From Janthinobacterium lividum (lineage in GTDB: Bacteria > Pseudomonadota > Gammaproteobacteria > Burkholderiales > Burkholderiaceae_D): 64,000 nucleotides of DNA. The notes beneath the pieces are model-generated. The model made no database searches, had not been told where the DNA came from, and saw nothing but the letters and a program-made list of their open reading frames with translations. Every line of letters starts with the position of its first letter. Position 1 is the stretch's first letter. Below, piece after piece: positions 9,484 to 17,647 of this stretch. The translations under genes were made by a program, and so were the position numbers. Where the stretch lies: contig NZ_CP075583.1 of the NCBI RefSeq assembly GCF_023509035.1, forward strand, positions 2,480,001-2,544,000. Direction: 5' to 3'.

Positions 9484-9519
9484 GCACTCCGGACAAGGCG
9501 GCAGCCTTGCCCGGAGTGC
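9484..9519 (-). terminator. hairpin between the two pilin genes
   Basis: A 16-bp stem (one G-U pair on the transcribed strand) with a 4-base loop sits 5 bases after the stop of the major pilin. No T-run follows, so it is not a canonical intrinsic terminator. It is more likely an mRNA-end stabiliser or partial terminator that gives high pilin expression relative to the downstream assembly genes. Confidence 0.7.
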
Positions 9520-9524
9520 GGCGC

Positions 9525-9698
9525 TTAGGCATTGGCGTTGGTCAAGGCCGTACCGATCTTCGTGAACGTGGCTTTCAGTTGCGTGCCCACGATGGTGACG
9601 GAGGCGATGATGACGACGGCGATCAAGGCGGCGATCAGGCCATATTCAATCGCGGTCACGCCGTCTTCTTCGCGGATGAAATTTTTGATGAAGTTCAT
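9525..9698 (-). CDS. flp: Flp/Fap-type major pilin
   Basis: This 57-aa prepilin begins MNFIKNFIREEDGVTAIEY. It has the canonical cleavage Gly followed by the xxxxEY motif and a hydrophobic helix GLIAALIAVVIIASVTIVG. AGGAG lies seven bases before the ATG at 9698. After cleavage the mature pilin would be about 44 aa and polymerise into the Tad fibre. It is the best-formed of the two pilins and stands near the head of the operon, followed by a hairpin that would favour its abundance. Confidence 0.93.
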   Translation of the reverse strand: MNFIKNFIREEDGVTAIEYGLIAALIAVVIIASVTIVGTQLKATFTKIGTALTNANA

Positions 9699-9772
9699 GA
9701 TGACTCCTAGAGTAAGAGAGAACTGCAGGGAACGACAAAGGTTGGACAACATGGTTGCCGTGAACGGCGGCA

Positions 9773-9919
9773 TCATGGACTTTGCCCCAATGCCAGCAGT
9801 CCGATGATGCAGACCACCACCACCAGCGCCGCCATCAGCGCATAGCGGTAAAACGCCGCTTTTTCCTTGCCTTGCAAATACGTGGCCAGGCGTGAGGGGA
9901 GGTACTTGTCAAAACGCAT
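9773..9919 (-). CDS. 48-aa single-span membrane protein at the head of the Tad operon
   Basis: A short frame from ATG 9919 encodes MRFDKYLPSRLATYLQGKEK followed by a strongly hydrophobic segment rich in Val/Leu/Ile (about residues 27-44) and a short polar end. GGAG is six bases upstream. It lies 74 bases ahead of the major pilin and in the same direction, so it may be the first gene of the pilus operon. I do not recognise a family. The codon pattern and the amphipathic-then-hydrophobic layout make it a believable small membrane protein. Confidence 0.6.
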   Translation of the reverse strand: MRFDKYLPSRLATYLQGKEKAAFYRYALMAALVVVVCIIGLLALGQSP

Positions 9920-9993
9920 GCTGTACTCCGTCTCGGTGGACTGCGACTGGTGGCGGAATGGACACTGGTACGTTCACTATAGAAGGCGACGTA

Positions 9994-10007
9994 TTGATCT
10001 ACATCAG
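9994..10007. promoter_or_regulatory. FNR/ANR-like operator upstream of the Tad operon
   Basis: The 14-mer TTGATCTACATCAG matches the FNR/ANR consensus TTGAT-N4-ATCAA at 9 of 10 specified positions. It lies 75 bases upstream of the first small gene. On the minus strand a TATAGT hexamer (9976-9981) follows it. This suggests oxygen- or nitrogen-oxide-dependent control of pilus expression. The distance to the TATAGT is not the usual class II spacing, so activation versus repression cannot be told. Confidence 0.5.
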
Positions 10008-10013
10008 AAGAAT

Positions 10014-10032
10014 CTCCCGTTTATGGCGGGAG
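10014..10032. other. short hairpin between the response regulator and the Tad promoter
   Basis: CTCCCG and CGGGAG form a 6-bp stem with a 7-base loop. On the plus strand it is followed by a T-rich stretch ending in a run of six T about 12 bases on; on the minus strand it follows the response-regulator gene by about 140 bases. It may end the regulator transcript. A 10-bp palindrome, GACAATTGTC, is at 10053-10062. Confidence 0.35.
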
Positions 10033-10171
10033 GATTTGCTCGATTTTTTCGTGACAATTGTCCTGTCCGAGGCCGCCACGCGCAGGGCGAGGCCAGCCGC
10101 TGGCGGCAGGGCCAAAGCGATGGGGAAGAGACAGGAAATGGCCCGAGCGACCGGCGCTCAGGCGGGGGCGG

Positions 10172-10867
10172 TCAGGCAGCGGCCGGCAGTTCGCCCAGGC
10201 GGTGCTTGGTCGCGTAGGCGTACAATTCCAGGCGGTTGTAGACGCCCAGCTTGCGGTAGATCGAGGTCAGGTGATTGCGCAAGGTATGTTCGGAGATGAA
10301 CAATTGGTCGGCCAGCAGCTTGGCAGGCGTGCCGCTGCCATGCACCAGGGCGGCGATGATTTTTCTTTCCTTCGTCGTCAGGCTGGCCACGGCGAGCGCT
10401 TGCGCCGAGGCGCCACCTGGCTGCGTCAGCTGCGTCATCATGCGGCCCAGCATGGCTTGCTCCAGCCACAGCTCGCCATGACTGACTTTTTCGATGGCCT
10501 TGAGCACCAGTTCCGGCGGCGCATCCTTGCTGATGATGCCGCGCGCGCCATTCATCATGGCTTGCTCCATGACGGCCTGGTCGTGGCTGCCCGTCAGTAC
10601 GAGGATGCGCGCGTTGCCGCTTTGTAGCAACTGCGGAATGATGGCCAGCGAGCTGACGCCGCCAAGGTCCAGGTCCAGCACGATCACGTCGGGACAGGTG
10701 ATGGCGGCCTGGGCCAGCGTGCTGGCACTGTCGCACGCCGTGGCGACCACCTGCATGCCGGAGTGTTCGCCGCCGATCAGCCGTTCCAGGCCCCACAGCA
10801 TGGTTTTGTGGTCATCGACCAGCATGACGCGGATGGCGGAGTGGGATGGGGGTTGGCGGTCATTCAT
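10172..10867 (-). CDS. NarL/FixJ-family response regulator
   Basis: This 231-aa regulator has a receiver domain (residues about 11-130, with the phospho-acceptor Asp in DVIVLDLDLGG, the Thr in ILVLTGSHD and the Lys in GIISKDAPP). The C-terminal LuxR-type helix-turn-helix contains LTTKERKIIAALVHG and ISEHTLRNHLTSIYRKLG. The start MNDRQPPSHS at 10867 overlaps the stop of the sensor kinase by 4 bases, so the two are a coupled pair. It lies directly upstream of the Tad operon and reads in the same direction, which suggests, without proving, that pilus genes are among its targets. Confidence 0.93.
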   Translation of the reverse strand: MNDRQPPSHSAIRVMLVDDHKTMLWGLERLIGGEHSGMQVVATACDSASTLAQAAITCPDVIVLDLDLGGVSSLAIIPQLLQSGNARILVLTGSHDQAVMEQAMMNGARGIISKDAPPELVLKAIEKVSHGELWLEQAMLGRMMTQLTQPGGASAQALAVASLTTKERKIIAALVHGSGTPAKLLADQLFISEHTLRNHLTSIYRKLGVYNRLELYAYATKHRLGELPAAA

Positions 10868-12531
10868 ATCGGAATCTCGATCTGGACGGAGGTGTTGCCC
10901 AAGGTGTTGTGCGTGACCCTGGCGCTGCCACCGAGGGCGGCGGCGCGTTCGGCCAGTGAGTCGGGCAGGAAATCGGGCACGTGCGCGGCCGCGCATTCAT
11001 TGTCGATGCTGATGTGCAGCGACCCTTGCACGCAGGTCAGCTTGACGGCGCCGTGGCGCGCCGACGTATGCTTGCGGATATTGCTCATGCCTTCGTTGAC
11101 GATCTGGAATACCTCGGCCGCCAGGCGGTCGTTGATATGCAGGTCGCCCTCGATATGCAGGGTGATGTCGATGCCATAGAATTCGTGGATCTGCGTGGCC
11201 TGGCGGCGCAGCGCCACCAGCAGTTCCGGCTCGCTTTGCACCTGGCCGTTCTTGAAGGTGCGCGCGTAGCTGCGCAGGTCGGCGATCACCTGGCCCGACA
11301 TGAGGATCAGTTTTTCCAGTTCCGGCAGCAGGGGATTGTCTGGCAGTGCCTCGTTGCGCAGGGCGGCCAGGCCGTGGCGCAGGCCGATATACGGCTGGAT
11401 GGCCGTATCGTGCAGGTCGCGCGCGATCTTTTCACGCTCGCGCGAGGCCGCTTGCGAGGCGAGACGGTCGAGCAGGTCGATGTTTTCAATGACGGGAAAC
11501 GCCTGCGCACCGATGTGGCTGAGGAAAAGGGCGTCGGTCTTGCTCAGACTGGTCGTGGAAACGATGTAGAGGCGGCCCGTTCCATTGCGCAGAGGCAAGG
11601 GGGCGCTGATGAAGGAGTGCGCTTCGAGCAGCTCGGCCAGGCTGGCGCCGGCCGTATCGTCATGCCGCAGCCAGCGCCCGCTGTCGGCGTCCAGCATGCG
11701 CACGCCGCCTGTCCACGGCAGCCAGCTGGACAGTGGGTGGTTGTAGAGCACGATCTTGTCGGCTGGGAAGGCCAGCAAGGGGTTGGCCGCCTCATCGCTG
11801 AGGATGGCGCTGGTCGTGACCACCTCCATCCCCGTATGCACGGCGCTGCGCAGCGACCAGTCCGGCATCCCCTTGTCCCGCATCGCCAGCAGGCAGCTGC
11901 GGGCGTGGAAATAGCTGCGGGTTTTTTCCAGCACCGAGGTGATGGTCTGGTCGACGCCGAAGCGGGGGTTCGACAGCTGGCTGACATCGCGCAGCAGCGC
12001 CAGGTGGCTGCGCTGCGTGATGGCCGAGCCGCCCCAGTAAGCGATCATGTAGCCCAGTGCCAGCAGGAAGGTGGTGCGCAGCAGCAGGCGCGACAGCTCT
12101 GCGTTCGTTTCGCCGAACAGGGCGGTGGCGGCGAACAGGCCGGCCGAGGCCAGAGTGATGCGCGCGCCTTCCTCGAAGCCCCGCTGGAATGACGAGGTCA
12201 GGATGGCAAAGAAGAAAAACAGGAAAAACAGGTTGTTGTGGCTGCTGCTGGAAAAGACGATCAGCGCATACCAGGCCACGTCCAGCCAGTACAACAAGAT
12301 GTCCTGGGGCAGGCTGAAGCCCAGCAGCGCCAGCACGTAGAGCAGCAGGCTGTGCATGGTGTAGGCGGAAAAGATCAGCCAGGTGATCTTGCTCAGTTTG
12401 CCGGCGGTTTCGGGATCGATGAACAGGGTCAGCAAGGTGGCGCTGGACAACAGCAGGCGCATGCCATTGACCATGGTCGTATCCAGGCCGGCGCCCGGCA
12501 GACGGGATTTGAGGGGCAGGTCGAGGTTCAC
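10864..12531 (-). CDS. NarX-like membrane sensor histidine kinase (degenerate ATP lid)
   Basis: The protein is 555 aa when started at the GTG at 12531, which has AGGAG five bases upstream; an upstream extension is possible. The N-terminal third is strongly hydrophobic with several membrane spans (about residues 20-190), followed by a GAF-like region. HisKA_3 follows, with the phospho-His in EREKIARDLHDTAIQ, then a HATPase domain with the N box EVFQIVNEGMSNIRKH. The G1 box is abnormal: the usual DNGxG reads DNECA. A late ERAAALGG motif is kept. It is the partner of the overlapping NarL-type regulator. The signal is unknown. Confidence 0.9.
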   Translation of the reverse strand: MNLDLPLKSRLPGAGLDTTMVNGMRLLLSSATLLTLFIDPETAGKLSKITWLIFSAYTMHSLLLYVLALLGFSLPQDILLYWLDVAWYALIVFSSSSHNNLFFLFFFFAILTSSFQRGFEEGARITLASAGLFAATALFGETNAELSRLLLRTTFLLALGYMIAYWGGSAITQRSHLALLRDVSQLSNPRFGVDQTITSVLEKTRSYFHARSCLLAMRDKGMPDWSLRSAVHTGMEVVTTSAILSDEAANPLLAFPADKIVLYNHPLSSWLPWTGGVRMLDADSGRWLRHDDTAGASLAELLEAHSFISAPLPLRNGTGRLYIVSTTSLSKTDALFLSHIGAQAFPVIENIDLLDRLASQAASREREKIARDLHDTAIQPYIGLRHGLAALRNEALPDNPLLPELEKLILMSGQVIADLRSYARTFKNGQVQSEPELLVALRRQATQIHEFYGIDITLHIEGDLHINDRLAAEVFQIVNEGMSNIRKHTSARHGAVKLTCVQGSLHISIDNECAAAHVPDFLPDSLAERAAALGGSARVTHNTLGNTSVQIEIPI

Positions 12532-12681
12532 AAGCACTCCTGGCCGTATCCGCGCAGGAACGGCGCATGCGCTTGAATGGATACCGCAGATAAATTCTTG
12601 TTGTTTTTGCTGCAATCACATACGAGTCTACGCATCCGCCGTAAAGTTGTCTACTGGAATTGTGTAGCGGGCGTTGCTTTC

Positions 12682-13662
12682 CTACAGCGCTTGTACCATG
12701 ACCCTGTTGCGCCCGGCGCCCTTGGCCAGGTACAGGGCGCGGTCGGCGGCGCCGATCAGGGCGGAGATGGCCAACTGCTGCTGCGGCTGCTGCGTGGCGA
12801 TGCCGATGCTGACCGTGATGTGCTCGACCTCATTGCCCGTCTTGGCATGCGGAATGCGCAGGTCGGCCGCGTGCTGGCGGATCGCCTCGGCCATGCGCAG
12901 CGCCTGTGCCGCATCCGTATCGGGCAGGATGGCGGCAAACTCTTCGCCGCCATAGCGGGCCAGCAGGTCGGTGGGGCGCTGCAGCATGGCGGCCAGCTCG
13001 GCCGCCACGCGGATCAGGCAATCATCGCCCTGCTGGTGGCCGTAATGGTCGTTGTAATCCTTGAAATGGTCGATATCGATCATCAGCAGCGACAGCGGGC
13101 TGCTGATGCGCATGGCGCGCCGCATTTCCTTCTCGATTGCCACGTCGAAGTGGCGACGGTTGGCGATGCCCGTCAAGCCGTCGGAAAAGGTTTGCGAGCG
13201 CAAGACCATGGTCTGTTCACGCAGCAGCTTTTCGCGCCCCACGGCGATGGTGACGTCATTGATCTGGATCAGGCAGTGGCGCGGCGAGCCGGGTAGGTTG
13301 ATCGGCGTAACGGCAACGGCTTGCTGCATGCGTTCCTCGCCGTTGTTGCCGCCCGTGGCCGCGCCATGCGTGTATAGCGGAAACGGCGCCTTGTGCAGGG
13401 TTTGCGACAGCAGCGACTGGAAATTGTCGCGCAGGGCCTGGGTGATGGCAGAATCGATGCGCTTGTGCCGCATTTCCGGGAAAACGGCGAAGAAATCCTG
13501 GCCCAGCACGGCGTCGGCCTGGCGGGCCGAGTGGCGCGCCATCCAGTGGTTCCACAGCACGATGCGGTGCTGCTCGTCGAGCACGATGGCGCCCAGGTTC
13601 ACGGCACCGAGTATGCTTTCGAGCAGGGCGAGTCGGTGTAAGGCATCTGGCATGATAGTCAC
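12682..13662 (-). CDS. PAS-GGDEF diguanylate cyclase
   Basis: This 326-aa cytoplasmic protein has an N-terminal PAS domain (residues about 8-125, NLGAIVLDEQHRIVLWNHW) and a GGDEF domain (about 165-326). The active site reads ARYGGEEFAAILP and an RxxD inhibitory site (RPTD) stands exactly five residues before GGEEF, so the enzyme should make c-di-GMP and be feedback-inhibited. The start GTG at 13662 overlaps the stop of the CheC gene (GTGA); an internal ATG three codons later is possible. It is the last gene of a CheY - CheC - GGDEF cassette. It could feed c-di-GMP into adhesion or pilus control. Confidence 0.93.
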   Translation of the reverse strand: MTIMPDALHRLALLESILGAVNLGAIVLDEQHRIVLWNHWMARHSARQADAVLGQDFFAVFPEMRHKRIDSAITQALRDNFQSLLSQTLHKAPFPLYTHGAATGGNNGEERMQQAVAVTPINLPGSPRHCLIQINDVTIAVGREKLLREQTMVLRSQTFSDGLTGIANRRHFDVAIEKEMRRAMRISSPLSLLMIDIDHFKDYNDHYGHQQGDDCLIRVAAELAAMLQRPTDLLARYGGEEFAAILPDTDAAQALRMAEAIRQHAADLRIPHAKTGNEVEHITVSIGIATQQPQQQLAISALIGAADRALYLAKGAGRNRVMVQAL

Positions 13663-14291
13663 GCCTGTCCCAGCACCTTGGCCAGGTAGCGGCTGACCTG
13701 TTGTTTCAGGTCGTGCAAGGCGGACAGGTCGAGCACGAATGCCACATAACCATGGATCTGGTGCTTGGACAGCACGAAATCGATATGCAGCATCAGCACG
13801 ACGGCCTCGTCATCGTGGCCGCCGAACGAGGACAGGATTTCCGCGCTGGTGCCCACGTGGTACAGGGGCAGCGAGCCATGCAGTTCGCTGTCGAACAGGT
13901 TGGCCAAGGTCCCGACGCAGGAATTGAGGATGATGTTGCCGATCTCGCTCATCGCCTCCTGTTCCATTTCCGTCAGTTCCTGCAGCGGCATGGCGTCGCC
14001 CACCATCAGGCGCACGATTTCCAGGCTCTTATCCTCGGGAAACATCAGTATGGCCTCGGTGGCGAAAGCGCCATCGTAATGCTGGCTGACGCCGCAGATG
14101 CGTTCGCCATCCTTCTTGCTGCCCAGTAAGGCGGCCGCGTCGGCACGGTTCAGAAAGGTGATCGAGGGCACCGACATGGTGACTTCTTCATTCACGATCT
14201 CGCTCATGGCCGCCGCCGCATGGCCCACCCCGATGTTGAATATCTCTACCAGGGCGTCGTTCTCGAGTTCGGAAAGATTGACCATGCTCAT
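13659..14291 (-). CDS. CheC-like chemotaxis phosphatase
   Basis: This 210-aa protein has two copies of the CheC/CheX/FliY phosphatase signature ExxN-x22-P: EIFN then Pro in the first repeat (near residues 14-40), and EIGN then Pro in the second (near residues 115-141). Both spacings are exactly 22, so both active sites look intact. CheC enzymes dephosphorylate CheY-type receivers. The start MSMVNLSELENDALVE overlaps the upstream CheY-like gene (ATGA) and its stop overlaps the diguanylate cyclase (GTGA). This is not a flagellar gene cluster, so it likely resets the neighbouring receiver. Confidence 0.9.
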   Translation of the reverse strand: MSMVNLSELENDALVEIFNIGVGHAAAAMSEIVNEEVTMSVPSITFLNRADAAALLGSKKDGERICGVSQHYDGAFATEAILMFPEDKSLEIVRLMVGDAMPLQELTEMEQEAMSEIGNIILNSCVGTLANLFDSELHGSLPLYHVGTSAEILSSFGGHDDEAVVLMLHIDFVLSKHQIHGYVAFVLDLSALHDLKQQVSRYLAKVLGQA

Positions 14292-14656
14292 AGTCCCAGT
14301 GAGTCGATCAGCTGGTGGATGCGCGTTTCCGTGATCGGTTTTTCCATGAAGCCCACACCCAGTTCGCTGGCGCGGTTGCGGGTGGCGTTTTGCACATTGG
14401 CCGTGACGAGAATGATGTGCGTCTGCGGGCACAGCGTGCGCAATTGTTCTGCCGCCGCCATGCCGCCCATGCCGGGCATGTTGACATCCAGTAGTATCAG
14501 TACAGGGTTGACGGTCTTGACTTTTTCCAGGGCTTCCTCTCCCGTCGTCGCCTCGATCACTTGCCAGTCGGCATGTTTGCTGAGGATGAACTGATGCGAC
14601 ATCAAACGTGAAACCCGGCTGTCATCGACAACAAGTACCTGTTTACTGTGATTCAT
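14288..14656 (-). CDS. stand-alone CheY-like receiver protein
   Basis: This 122-aa single-domain response regulator begins MNHSKQVLVVDDSRVSRLMS. The acidic pocket is VVDD, the phospho-acceptor Asp is in LILLDVNMPGMGG, the Thr is in IILVTANVQ and the Lys is in GFMEKPITE. There is no output domain. It is the first gene of a three-gene cassette, overlapping the CheC-like phosphatase by 4 bases. Its kinase is not in the cassette; the NarX-like kinase nearby belongs to a HisKA_3 class and need not act here. Confidence 0.93.
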   Translation of the reverse strand: MNHSKQVLVVDDSRVSRLMSHQFILSKHADWQVIEATTGEEALEKVKTVNPVLILLDVNMPGMGGMAAAEQLRTLCPQTHIILVTANVQNATRNRASELGVGFMEKPITETRIHQLIDSLGL

Positions 14657-14862
14657 GTGCTATTCCTGAAACGTCATATCGGGCTATCGTCCCATTTTCG
14701 CATATTTTAAAGGACATAGAGTGTAAATGGATGTGCAATTGCCCTAGGGCAAGGTTTTTCCACATGTCTGTTGTATCCGCTCGCATCGTCGGTCATGATG
14801 GCCGGCTGGCCGGGCTGGCAATCCGTTAAAATAGCGCCATTCCTCACTTTAGCCTGAATGCC

Positions 14863-15540
14863 ATGACCCAAGACGAATTGAAGCAAGCCGTAGCCCGCGC
14901 CGCCATAGCCCATGTGGTCGACGGTGAAATCATCGGTGTCGGCACCGGTTCCACCGCCAACTTTTTCATCGATGAACTGGCCAAGATCAAGGACCGCATC
15001 AAGGGAACGGTCGCGTCGTCCGAAGCCACGGCCGCGCGTCTGGCAGGCCATGGCATTCCTGTCTTCGACTTGAACGACGTCGAGTCGATCGCCGTCTACA
15101 TCGACGGCGCCGATGAAATCACGGCCAGCGGCGCGATGATCAAGGGCGGCGGCGCGGCATTGACGCGTGAAAAGATTGTGGCTTCCGTATCGAAACAGTT
15201 CGTCTGCATCGCCGACGGCTCCAAGCTGGTGGAAACCCTGGGCGCCTTCCCGCTGCCGGTGGAAGTGGTGCCGATGGCCCGCGCCGCCGTATCGCGCCAG
15301 CTGGCCGCGCTGGGCGGTACGCCCCGCTTGCGCCTGAAGGCTGGCAGCACGGAAGCGTTCATTACCGACAATGGCGGCGAAATCATCGACGTGCTGGGCT
15401 TGAAAATTGCCGATCCGGTGGCGCTGGAACAGCAGATCAACCAGATCGTCGGCGTCATCGCCGTCGGCCTGTTCGCGGTGCGCGGCGCCAATGTCTGCCT
15501 GCTGGGCATGCCGGAAGGCGTGCGTACCCTGGCGTACTAA
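14863..15540 (+). CDS. rpiA: ribose-5-phosphate isomerase A
   Basis: This 225-aa cytosolic enzyme interconverts ribose 5-phosphate and ribulose 5-phosphate in the pentose phosphate pathway. Family signatures are [14 protein letters not shown] (phosphate loop), YIDGADEI (catalytic Asp), [12 protein letters not shown] and the C-terminal [13 protein letters not shown]. Length and frame are normal. It starts at the ATG at 14863; a TTAAAATAG stretch about 35 bases upstream could be a -10 region. It is divergent from the CheY cassette and followed by hairpins that form the end of the opposing membrane-protein gene. Confidence 0.97.
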   Translation: MTQDELKQAVARAAIAHVVDGEIIGVGTGSTANFFIDELAKIKDRIKGTVASSEATAARLAGHGIPVFDLNDVESIAVYIDGADEITASGAMIKGGGAALTREKIVASVSKQFVCIADGSKLVETLGAFPLPVEVVPMARAAVSRQLAALGGTPRLRLKAGSTEAFITDNGGEIIDVLGLKIADPVALEQQINQIVGVIAVGLFAVRGANVCLLGMPEGVRTLAY

Positions 15541-15574
15541 GGTGATCGCCGGCTTGCCGGCAACCACACCTGTC

Positions 15575-16099
15575 TTACACGGCGGCCCCTTGCGGGCCGC
15601 GTGTCATTTGTGCCTGGCGGTACACGGCCACGGTGCGCAGCAGGCCACCGAGGAAAATGCCACTGAAGCAACCATAGGCGAGGCAGACAGGCACGCTGAA
15701 GGCGGGCGCATGGGCAGTCGCCGGTGCGATGGCCAGGGTCACGGCGACCGCATATTTCATGCAGAAGATGCTCATCATCAGGATCAACGGCACCCAGCTG
15801 CCGGGACGCTGCACGCTGCTGCGCGCGGGAATGACCACGATGGTGCCTGTCTTGGTCAGCGACCACGCCAGCGCCGCACCGGCCAGTGCGCCTGCGCCCC
15901 AGGCGAACGGCGCTACGCCGTCGAAGCCGAAGCTGCCATGCACGCCGCTAAGTGACAGCGCCAGCATGACCAGGGGAATGATGCACAGCTTGCGCAAGGT
16001 CACTTCGCGCGCGCGGCTGGCCAGCACGCCGCGGTAGACTAGAAAGCCCAGGATGGCCCAGACGTAGAGGGGAGTGTGGCTGAAGATTTGCTGCAACAT
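15575..16099 (-). CDS. DUF6622-like polytopic membrane protein
   Basis: This 174-aa hydrophobic protein begins MLQQIFSHTPLYVWAILGFL. Membrane segments lie near residues 10-27, 38-55, 65-82, 104-125 and 135-160. The opening matches a small family of uncharacterised membrane proteins common in Burkholderiales (DUF6622, as I recall the number; not verified). It converges with rpiA, with only 34 bases between stops. No catalytic or transport motif is visible, and no function is assigned. Confidence 0.75.
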   Translation of the reverse strand: MLQQIFSHTPLYVWAILGFLVYRGVLASRAREVTLRKLCIIPLVMLALSLSGVHGSFGFDGVAPFAWGAGALAGAALAWSLTKTGTIVVIPARSSVQRPGSWVPLILMMSIFCMKYAVAVTLAIAPATAHAPAFSVPVCLAYGCFSGIFLGGLLRTVAVYRQAQMTRGPQGAAV

Positions 16100-16266
16100 G
16101 GTGTCCGCCCTGAAATGAAGTTGTCGATGGACGTACTGTGCCAGCCAGAGGCAGGGGCGGCGAGCGGACTGCGACGAAACGGGGAAGGTCAGCCGTGAAA
16201 CGGCGGGGGAGGGCGTGAAACGAAGGTGAAACTGCCCGTGACGTGGTCACGGGCAAGCGATAAAAC

Positions 16267-16539
16267 TTATTCCGTTGGCGGAACGTAACCCATGGCCGCA
16301 TCGGCGCCATCGCCAAAGAAATGCTTTTCCATCTGCGTGGCCAGGTATTTGCGGGCGCGCGCGTCGGCCAGGTTCAAACGGTTTTCATTGACCAGCATGG
16401 TCTGATGCTTGAGCCAGGCGGCCCACGCTTCTTTCGACACCGATTCATAAATCTTCTTGCCCAGTTCGCCCGGGTACGGCGGGAAATCCAGTCCTTCGGC
16501 TTCCTTGTTGAGTTTGATGCAGTGGATCGTGCGGGCCAT
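16267..16539 (-). CDS. yggX: probable Fe(2+)-trafficking / oxidative damage protection protein YggX
   Basis: This 90-aa protein begins [20 protein letters not shown], then [19 protein letters not shown] and [12 protein letters not shown], which are diagnostic of YggX. The family protects Fe-S clusters and is thought to handle labile iron. The usual Cys (CIKL) is present. The start is the ATG at 16539; upstream in-frame sequence is not conserved in character. It usually neighbours mutY in enterobacteria, but here stands alone between the DUF6622-like gene and kdsA. Confidence 0.95.
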   Translation of the reverse strand: MARTIHCIKLNKEAEGLDFPPYPGELGKKIYESVSKEAWAAWLKHQTMLVNENRLNLADARARKYLATQMEKHFFGDGADAAMGYVPPTE

Positions 16540-16677
16540 CTGTGCTCCTGAATCAGTGTAGAGATAAAGCGTGATTATAAGGCACTTTGCGCCAGCCCTC
16601 GCGGGGCCGTCGCGGCCTGGCGACACGCCGTTTGCCGTGCCCTTGTGCTGGATCAAATTTGATCTGCGCCGCCCTAG

Positions 16678-17604
<927 letters not shown>

Positions 17605-17619
17605 TACTGTTTAAGTAAA

Positions 17620-17647
17620 GAAAAAGCCCGGCATGCCGGGCTTTTTT
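17620..17647. terminator. bidirectional intrinsic terminator between kdsA and argA
   Basis: AAGCCCGGC and GCCGGGCTT form a 9-bp palindromic stem with a two-base loop, flanked by A-run and T-run on the two sides. It therefore works for both converging genes. The argA stop codon lies in the T-run. Confidence 0.9.
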
